Of a stretch of 64,000 bases of DNA, positions 55,898 to 61,671 are shown piece after piece. A model generated the notes under the pieces. It saw only the letters and a list, made by a program, of their open reading frames with translations. It had not been told where the DNA came from and did no database searches. A program made the position numbers and the translations under genes. Location of the stretch: positions 1 through 64,000 of the forward strand of contig JBKPAA010000059.1 of the NCBI GenBank assembly GCA_046726215.1, written 5' to 3'. This stretch comes from DASQUK01 sp046726215 (GTDB lineage Bacteria; Actinomycetota; Acidimicrobiia; Acidimicrobiales; VFJN01). Positions within the stretch are counted from its first letter, which is position 1. Every line of letters starts with the position of its first letter.

Positions 55898-56404
55898 ATG
55901 GCGGGTGAGGACGCCCGCGCCGTCGTCCCCGAGGGGCTCGACGGCGCCGGGTTGCGGGTCGGGGTCGTGCGGGCCCGCTGGAACGCGGCGATCGTCGAGC
56001 GTCTGGTCGGCGGCGTCCGCCGGGGCTTGGCGCGGGCGGGGGTGGCGGACGACGCGGTGGTGGAGGTCTCGGTGCCGGGTTCGTTCGAGGTCCCGTTCGG
56101 CGCCAAGGTGCTGGCGGAGTCCGGTGAGGTGGACGCGGTGGTGTGCGTCGGCGCCGTGATCCGGGGCGAGACCACGCACTACGACCTGGTGGCGGGGGAG
56201 TGCGCCCGCGGCATCCAGGGCGTGCAGCTGGCGACCGGGGTCCCGGTGGCGTTCGGCGTGCTCACGACCGAGGACGAGGCGCAGGCGCTGGCCCGTTCCC
56301 AAGGGCCGGGTGGGCACAACGTCGGCGAGGAGGCGGCCCTGGTCGCGGTCGAGATGGCGCTGCACGTCCGTCGCTTCCGCCGGGTGGGGTCCCCGCTGAG
56401 CTGA
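55898..56404 (+). CDS. ribH: 6,7-dimethyl-8-ribityllumazine synthase
   Basis: 168 residues. LRVGVVRARWNAAIVERLVGG begins the fold; VSVPGSFEVPFGAKVLAESG and VCVGAVIRGETTHYDLVAGE (catalytic His in the GETTHYD block) are diagnostic, and VPVAFGVLTTEDEAQALARS completes the active site shared between subunits. It condenses the RibD product with DHBP from RibBA. ATG 55898 follows ribBA by 14 nt; last of ribD-ribE-ribBA-ribH. Confidence 0.93.
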   Translation: MAGEDARAVVPEGLDGAGLRVGVVRARWNAAIVERLVGGVRRGLARAGVADDAVVEVSVPGSFEVPFGAKVLAESGEVDAVVCVGAVIRGETTHYDLVAGECARGIQGVQLATGVPVAFGVLTTEDEAQALARSQGPGGHNVGEEAALVAVEMALHVRRFRRVGSPLS

Positions 56405-56439
56405 CGCCTTGACGTTGCCGCCGGACGTCGGCGACCGCC

Positions 56440-56445
56440 TACCCT
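56440..56445 (+). promoter_or_regulatory. -10 box for leaderless hisG
   Basis: TACCCT, 7 nt before the GTG at 56453. Confidence 0.5.
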
Positions 56446-56452
56446 CCACATC

Positions 56453-57328
56453 GTGCTCAAGCTCGTGCTCCCCAAGGGCTCGCTGGAGAGGGCCACGCTC
56501 GCCCTGTTCGAGGCCGCCGACCTCACCGTCAGGCGGTCGTCCCAGGTGGAGTACAAGGCGTCGATCGCGGATCCCCGAATCGACGAGGTGCGCATCCTGC
56601 GGCCCCAGGAGATCCCCCGGTACGTGGCCGACGGGCTCTTCGACCTCGGGATCGCCGGGCGGGACTGGGTCGAGGAGACCGAGAGCGACGTCGTGGTCCT
56701 GGGCGAGCTCGAGTACTCGAAGGCCTCCTCGAACCCGTTCCGGATCGTCGTGGCCGTGGCGGATGACGCCCCGTGGGACAAGGTCGAGGACCTGCCCGAC
56801 GGCGTGAAGGTGTCGACGGAATACCCCGCCCTCACGCGGCGGTTCCTCGCCGAGCGGGGCGTGCGTGCCGACGTCCGCCTTTCCTACGGCGCCACCGAGG
56901 CGAAGGTGCCCGACATCGTCGACTGCGTGGTCGACGGCACCGAGACCGGCCGGGCGCTTCGCGCGGCCAACCTCAGGGTGATCGGCGAGGTGATGCCCAG
57001 CTTCACGGCCCTGATCGCCAACCCGGCCTCCCACGACGACCCGGCCAAGCGGCAGGCGATGCTCCAGCTCAAGGTCCTACTCGACGGTGTGCTGGAGGCA
57101 CGCGGCAAGGTGCTGGTGAAGCTCAACGTCGGCGCCGACCGCCTCGCCGACGTCATCCGGCTGGTGCCGTCGATGAAGGCGCCGACGGTGGCGGAGCTGT
57201 TCGGCCAGGGTGGCTATGCCGTCGAGACGGTGGTGGCCAAGTCCGAGATCAACACGCTCATCCCCGCCCTCAAGGACGCCGGCGCCACCGACATCATCGA
57301 GCTGCCGCTGGCCAAGATCGTCCACTGA
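56453..57328 (+). CDS. hisG: ATP phosphoribosyltransferase, long form
   Basis: 291 residues, the long form that carries its own C-terminal ACT-like regulatory domain and needs no HisZ. The catalytic part has LKLVLPKGSLERATLALFEAA, LRPQEIPRYVADGLFDLGIAGRDWV, YPALTRRFLAERGV and the PRPP loop VVDGTETGRALRAANL. The C-terminal domain (about 210-291, LLDGVLEARGKVLVKLNVG, then PTVAELFGQGGYAVETVVAK) would bind histidine. First step of histidine synthesis. No other his genes are present here. Confidence 0.95.
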   Translation: MLKLVLPKGSLERATLALFEAADLTVRRSSQVEYKASIADPRIDEVRILRPQEIPRYVADGLFDLGIAGRDWVEETESDVVVLGELEYSKASSNPFRIVVAVADDAPWDKVEDLPDGVKVSTEYPALTRRFLAERGVRADVRLSYGATEAKVPDIVDCVVDGTETGRALRAANLRVIGEVMPSFTALIANPASHDDPAKRQAMLQLKVLLDGVLEARGKVLVKLNVGADRLADVIRLVPSMKAPTVAELFGQGGYAVETVVAKSEINTLIPALKDAGATDIIELPLAKIVH

Positions 57329-57340
57329 CGGCGTCCGCCG

Positions 57341-57556
57341 ATGGCCGCCTTCGAATCCGGCACCGGTGTGGTCGAGAAGTTCGACGAGCAGCGCGGCCTG
57401 GGCACGATCGTGGCCGACGATGGCGCGGCGCTGCCGTTCCACTGCACGGCGATCGCCGACGGCAGCCGGACGGTCGAGGTCGGCCGCAGGGTGCAGTTCA
57501 GCGTGGTGCCCGGCCTCTTGGGCCGCTGGGAGGCGGCGCGGATCGAGAAGCTTTAG
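57341..57556 (+). CDS. Divergent cold-shock domain protein
   Basis: 71 residues, one OB-fold cold-shock domain: GTGVVEKFDEQRGLGTIVADDG corresponds to the region containing RNP1 (RGLGTIV replacing KGYGFI) and LPFHCTAIADG to RNP2. The usual aromatic residues are mostly lost, so nucleic-acid binding may be weak or altered. Similar proteins are found after hisG in other actinobacteria. ATG start 12 nt after the hisG stop; convergent with, and overlapping by 4 bp, the next gene. Confidence 0.75.
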   Translation: MAAFESGTGVVEKFDEQRGLGTIVADDGAALPFHCTAIADGSRTVEVGRRVQFSVVPGLLGRWEAARIEKL

Positions 57557-58005
57557 GGGGTGGGCGTCGTTTCGGCGGCCCCGCCGGCTGTGCGCGACAC
57601 CTCGACGAACGCCAGCTGGATCTGGTTGAGCGCCTGCCGCAGCGGCGCCTCGGCGTCGCCCAGACGCGATCCCAGGCCGTTCACGACGGCGGCGAAGGCA
57701 TCGATGGCGACGCGGGCGTCGTCGAGCTTGGGTTGGGGCTGCGACAGGTGCAGCGCGGCCAGCTCGTAGAACTGGAGGGCCTGCTGGCCGACGACCGAGC
57801 CGGCGGGGGCATCGAGGAGCTGTCGCCGGGCGGAGTCGACCTGGCGCGCGTACTCCTCGGCTTGGGCCCGCTCCTCGGGCGAGAGGTCGTCGAGCGACGT
57901 CGGACCGGCGGACGGTGGCGCGGTGGTCGGGGGGGCCGCGTCGTCGGGCGCAGGGCGCTCCGGGCGGCCAACGGGATGCTCACCGGAAGGCGTCCATAGG
58001 CTCAT
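57553..58005 (-). CDS. DUF1844-like hypothetical protein
   Basis: 150 residues. A Pro/Ala/Thr-rich first 40 residues, then a helical stretch LSPEERAQAEEYARQVDSARRQ and a C-terminal all-helical block QQALQFYELAALHLSQPQPKLDDARVAIDAFAAVVNGLGSRLG, finishing QALNQIQLAFVEVSR. The last 80 residues resemble DUF1844, a family that is typically encoded next to infC in actinobacteria, which matches its position. Function unknown. Start ATG 58005; divergent from infC, so their promoters share the 58006-58330 interval. Confidence 0.72.
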   Translation of the reverse strand: MSLWTPSGEHPVGRPERPAPDDAAPPTTAPPSAGPTSLDDLSPEERAQAEEYARQVDSARRQLLDAPAGSVVGQQALQFYELAALHLSQPQPKLDDARVAIDAFAAVVNGLGSRLGDAEAPLRQALNQIQLAFVEVSRTAGGAAETTPTP

Positions 58006-58085
58006 GGGTCTGCTCGCTTAGGCTCGCTCACGGATATGCGACCGTTCTCCTGCGTGACGTGTGTGGACAGGTGCTTCCTCGCTGG

Positions 58086-58334
58086 TACCCTACGCCGGAC
58101 AACTTCATGGGAAGTGGGTCCTCGGGCACGATCTCGGTCTGCCACCGAGGTTCCCCACCCGGCCACCGGCCCCAGCGGGGCTTGTGCGTCCGGGTCGATC
58201 GGTCGCAGCGGGCTGTGCCCGTCGCGGACGTCGGCTTCCCGGCGTCCGTGTCGTCGTTTTGGGGCACGGATGTGGCGAATCCCCGAAAACACATGCGACG
58301 GAGGTGTCTGCGCATCGATGAGGAGTGAGCGGCG
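58086..58334 (+). promoter_or_regulatory. infC promoter and long 5' leader
   Basis: TACCCT (58086-58091), with a weak GTGGAC -35 17 nt upstream, would start a leader of about 235 nt. It contains a 9-bp hairpin GGACGTCGG CTTC CCGGCGTCC (58226-58247, one G:U) followed, after 9 nt, by TTTT, a possible attenuator. AGGAG (58321-58325) lies 9 nt before the ATA start. The rest of 58006-58085 holds no recognised element. Confidence 0.45.
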
Positions 58335-59045
58335 ATAGCTACGCCGACCAACAACGAACCCCGGATCAACGACCGCATCCGCGCCCGCGAGGTGCGATTG
58401 GTGGGTCCGGACGGTCAGCAGATCGGCATTGTTCCCTTGCCCGAGGCCCTGACCATCGCCCGGGACGCCGATCTCGACTTGGTCGAGGTCGCAGCCCAGG
58501 CGAACCCGCCCGTCTGCCGGATCATGGATTACGGCAAGTACAAGTACGAGGCGGCGCAGAAGGCCAAGGAATCCCGGCGCAAGGCGAGCAACGTCTCCAT
58601 CAAGGAGATGAAGTACCGACCGAAGATCTCCAAGGGCGATTTCAACACCAAGACCCGCAAGGTCGAGCGGTTCCTGCAGGATGGGCACAAGGTCAAGGTG
58701 ACCTTGACGTTCCGGGGGCGGGAGATGCACCACCCCGAGCTCGGGCGCCGCATCCTCGACGAGGTCGTCGAGGCCGTGCAGGATTTGGCCAGGGTAGAGA
58801 TCTTCCCGAGGGTCGACGGACGCAACATGACGATGGTGCTGGCGCCCGATCGCAAGGCCCAAGCGGCACGCGAGCGGGGAGCCAGGCGCCAAGCCGTGCA
58901 AGCCGCCGAAACGCCAGCCAACAGCACCAACAGCACACCGACGACCAACAGCACGGGCAGTGCCAGCAGCACCGACGGGCAGGCGGCCTCCGCCGCCACG
59001 CCGGCCCAGAGGATGAGTGCAGCACCGCCTGAGCGTGGTCGCTAG
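58335..59045 (+). CDS. infC: Translation initiation factor IF-3 (ATA start)
   Basis: 236 residues, read from ATA 58335 (A T P T N N E P R I N D R I R). The conserved N-terminus INDRIRAREVRLVGPDGQQIG lies upstream of the first conventional codon, GTG 58392, which would cut it, so an ATA or another rare start is required; AGGAG is 9 nt upstream. N-domain, linker helix MDYGKYKYEAAQKAKE and C-domain (ISKGDFNTKTRKVERFLQDGHKVKVTL, FRGREMHHPELG) are complete. A 50-residue Asn/Ser/Thr/Ala-rich tail is added. Rare AUU/AUA starts allow IF3 to control its own synthesis. Confidence 0.94.
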   Translation: MATPTNNEPRINDRIRAREVRLVGPDGQQIGIVPLPEALTIARDADLDLVEVAAQANPPVCRIMDYGKYKYEAAQKAKESRRKASNVSIKEMKYRPKISKGDFNTKTRKVERFLQDGHKVKVTLTFRGREMHHPELGRRILDEVVEAVQDLARVEIFPRVDGRNMTMVLAPDRKAQAARERGARRQAVQAAETPANSTNSTPTTNSTGSASSTDGQAASAATPAQRMSAAPPERGR

Positions 59046-59125
59046 ACGACCGACAGCAGCTGACGACCCGCCGAGTGTGAGCCACGACTGGGCTCTGGCT
59101 CGCGCCCGACACCAGAGGTTCCCCC

Positions 59126-59320
59126 ATGCCCAAGATGAAGACCCACCGCGGTGCGGCCAAGAGATTCAGGATCACCGGCACCGGCAAGATCCGGCGCCGC
59201 CAGGCCAACCTCAACCACATGCTCGGGAAGAAGCCGTCGTCGCGCAAGCGGCGGCTGGCGCGGCCCGAGACCCTGCACCCGGGTGATGAGGCGCGAATGA
59301 AGCGCATGCTGGGGCGCTGA
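59126..59320 (+). CDS. rpmI: 50S ribosomal protein L35
   Basis: 64 residues, strongly basic. MPKMKTHRGAAKRFRITGTG and KIRRRQANLNHMLGKKPSSRKRRL are characteristic. The ATG at 59126 follows GAGGTTCCCCC, a weak ribosome-binding site. Second gene of infC-rpmI-rplT; in many bacteria the three are co-regulated by L20 or by IF3. Confidence 0.96.
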   Translation: MPKMKTHRGAAKRFRITGTGKIRRRQANLNHMLGKKPSSRKRRLARPETLHPGDEARMKRMLGR

Positions 59321-59364
59321 CCCGGCGCCCTCGCCCATCCCCTGATCGACGAAAGGAGCTCCCC

Positions 59365-59745
59365 ATGGCCCGGGTGAAGCGATCCGTCCACAGCAAGAAG
59401 AAGCGCCGCGCCACGCTCGAGCGGGCCAAGGGCTACTACGGCAACAAGAGCCGGTCCTACCGCGCCGCCAACGAGCAGGTGATGCACAGCCTGCAGTACG
59501 CCTTCCGTGACCGCCGTGCCCGAAAGGGCGACTTCCGCAGGCTCTGGATCCAGCGCATCAACGCCGCCTGCCGCCAGAACGGCACCACGTACAGCCGATT
59601 CGTCGCCGGGCTGCGACTCTCCGGCATCGAGGTGGACCGCAAGGTGCTTGCCGACCTCGCCGTCACCGATCCCGCCGCCTTCAGTGCGCTGGCCACCACC
59701 GCCGGCAAGGCGCTCGACAACGGAGCGGAACACGCCTCGACCTGA
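59365..59745 (+). CDS. rplT: 50S ribosomal protein L20
   Basis: 126 residues. MARVKRSVHSKKKRRATLERAKGYYGNKSRSYRAANEQVMHSL is the basic N-terminal extension and FRDRRARKGDFRRLWIQRINAACRQNGTTYSRFVAGL the globular domain. It binds 23S rRNA early in assembly, and can repress its own mRNA in other bacteria. AAAGGAG is 6-12 nt before the ATG. It lies 44 nt after rpmI. Confidence 0.97.
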   Translation: MARVKRSVHSKKKRRATLERAKGYYGNKSRSYRAANEQVMHSLQYAFRDRRARKGDFRRLWIQRINAACRQNGTTYSRFVAGLRLSGIEVDRKVLADLAVTDPAAFSALATTAGKALDNGAEHAST

Positions 59746-59758
59746 GGCCGTCCGCCAG

Positions 59759-60619
59759 GTGCCCGATCACGTCTCGATCCGGCATCCGACCATCAAGCGG
59801 CTGCGGCGCCTCTCGGGGCGCCGCAGTGTGCGTTCCGCGGAGAGCGCGTTCGTGATCGACGGCCCCACGCTGCTCGGCGACGCGATCGATGCGGGGGTGC
59901 CGTTGGAGCAGGTCGTGGCGGAGCCCGACTGCCCGGCGGACCTGCTGGCCCGCGCCGCTGCGGCCGGCGCGGTGGTCCGGTCAGTGGACCACGGGGTGCT
60001 GGCGCGGGTCACCGACACGGCCACGCCCCAACCGGTGGCCGCCATCGGGCGGTTCACCGAGGTATCCGGAAGATCCGCCGCCTCGGCCGCAGGGCCTTTG
60101 GCGCTCGTGCTGGTGGGCGTCGGCGATCCGGGCAACGCCGGCACGCTGCTGCGCTCGGCCGAGGCGGCCGGCGCCGGGGCGGTGATGTTCTGTGACGGGT
60201 CAGTCGATCCCTACAGCCCGAAATGCGTGCGGGCGTCGGCCGGGTCCGTGTTCCGCGTCGCAGTGACCCGCTCGGCGGACGCCGGTGACGCGCTGCGGTG
60301 CCTCGCGTCGGCCGGGCTCACCACGGTGGCGATGGCGGCGCACGGCGCGCAGCCCTACGACGAGGTCGACCTGACCGGCCCCTTGGCGCTGGTGCTCGGC
60401 AGCGAGGCCCACGGATTGCCCGAGCCCGTGGCGGCGCAGGTGCTGCGGGCGGTCAGCATCCCCATGGCCGGGCGTACCGATTCGCTCAATGTCGGGATGG
60501 CGGGCACGATCGTCTGCTTCGAGTCGTCGCGCCAGCGCCGGCAACGCGATCGGGCCCCCGAGCAGGGCAATCGACTGGACGCGACGCGGCCGGAGGGGGC
60601 AGGGTGCACCGAACCATGA
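59759..60619 (+). CDS. TrmH family rRNA/tRNA 2'-O-methyltransferase
   Basis: 286 residues. An N-terminal substrate-binding domain (SIRHPTIKRLRRLSGRRSVRSAESAFVIDGPTLL) is followed by the SPOUT knot with LVGVGDPGNAGTLLRSAEAAGAG (motif 1), LVLGSEAHGLP (motif 2) and PMAGRTDSLNVGMAGTIVCFE (motif 3). The position between rplT and pheS is the classic place of such a gene in Gram-positive bacteria. The target nucleotide is unknown. GTG 59759 is the likely start. Its stop overlaps pheS (ATGA). Confidence 0.9.
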   Translation: MPDHVSIRHPTIKRLRRLSGRRSVRSAESAFVIDGPTLLGDAIDAGVPLEQVVAEPDCPADLLARAAAAGAVVRSVDHGVLARVTDTATPQPVAAIGRFTEVSGRSAASAAGPLALVLVGVGDPGNAGTLLRSAEAAGAGAVMFCDGSVDPYSPKCVRASAGSVFRVAVTRSADAGDALRCLASAGLTTVAMAAHGAQPYDEVDLTGPLALVLGSEAHGLPEPVAAQVLRAVSIPMAGRTDSLNVGMAGTIVCFESSRQRRQRDRAPEQGNRLDATRPEGAGCTEP

Positions 60620-61638
60620 CCGAAGACCCGACCGGCGACGCCGCCCGCGAGATCCAGCGCATCGAGGACGAGGCCCGCGCGCGCATCAACGCGGCCACGA
60701 CGGCCGACGAGCTGCGCTCGGTCGAGATCGAGGCGGTCGGCCGCCGCTCGGCGCTGGCCGGCCTGCGCCAGCGCCTGGGGGCGCTCGAACCCGACGACCG
60801 GCGCACGGTTGGAAGGGTGCTCAACGCCGCCATGCAGGCGCTGGGAGCCGCCGTCGAGGAGCGACGGGCCGTGCTCGCCGCCTCCGAGCGCACCGAACGG
60901 CTGCTGGCGGAGCGGCTGGACCTGACCGAGGTGATGGGCGGGCACCCGGCCGGCCACCTGCACCTGGTGACGCAGGCCATCGAGGAGCTCGAGGACGTCT
61001 TCGTGGGCATGGGGTTCACGGTCGCCGAGGGTCCCGAGGTGGAGACGGACTGGAACAACTTCGGTGCGCTCAACTTCCCGGAGGGCCATCCCGCTCGCGA
61101 CATGTACGACACGCTGTACGTGAACTACGCAGAACCGGGGACCACGCTGCTGCGCACCCACACGTCCCCGGTGCAGGTGCGCGTCATGACCGGCACGCCA
61201 CCGCCGTACTACACGGTCATGCCCGGGCGGGTGTTCCGGTCCGACACGGCCGATGCCACCCACATGCCGGTGTTCCATCAGATCGAGGGGCTCGTGGTGG
61301 ACCGCGGCATCACGTTCGCCGACCTGGCGGGCACGATCGACGCATTCACCAAGGCCTACTTCGGCGGCGACTTCACCTCCCGCCTGCGCCCGTCGTACTT
61401 CCCGTTCACCGAACCGTCCGCCGAGTTCGACATCCAGCGCCCCGACGGCACGTGGCTCGAGCTGGGTGGCAGCGGCATGGTGCACCCCAATGTGCTGCGC
61501 AACTGTGGCATCGATCCCGACGAGTGGCAGGGTTTCGCCTTCGGGTTCGGCATCGACCGCCTGGTGGCGGCGCGCCACGGGGTCGACGACCTGCGCGACC
61601 TGTTCACCAACGACATCCGCTTCCTGACTCAATTTTGA
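60616..61638 (+). CDS. pheS: Phenylalanine--tRNA ligase alpha subunit
   Basis: 340 residues. An N-terminal coiled coil (EIQRIEDEARARINA, RSALAGLRQRLGAL) binds tRNA. The class II catalytic core follows: TVAEGPEVETDWNNFGALNFPEGHPARDMYDT, TSPVQVRVMT, GRVFRSDTADATHMPVFHQIEGLVVD, PYFPFTEPS-type block (PSYFPFTEPSAEFDIQ) and the C-terminal motif 3 GFAFGFGIDRLVAARHGVDDLRDLF. It forms the alpha2beta2 enzyme with PheT. The ATG overlaps the TrmH-type gene's stop. Confidence 0.96.
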   Translation: MTEDPTGDAAREIQRIEDEARARINAATTADELRSVEIEAVGRRSALAGLRQRLGALEPDDRRTVGRVLNAAMQALGAAVEERRAVLAASERTERLLAERLDLTEVMGGHPAGHLHLVTQAIEELEDVFVGMGFTVAEGPEVETDWNNFGALNFPEGHPARDMYDTLYVNYAEPGTTLLRTHTSPVQVRVMTGTPPPYYTVMPGRVFRSDTADATHMPVFHQIEGLVVDRGITFADLAGTIDAFTKAYFGGDFTSRLRPSYFPFTEPSAEFDIQRPDGTWLELGGSGMVHPNVLRNCGIDPDEWQGFAFGFGIDRLVAARHGVDDLRDLFTNDIRFLTQF

Positions 61639-61671
61639 CCGTCGGGGCGGTGTGACTCTCCGGGAACACCC

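Noticed and set aside
58108..58328. A 73-codon open frame inside the infC leader
   Set aside because: No ribosome-binding site, no recognisable protein feature, and it lies within the expected structured leader of infC; judged untranslated.
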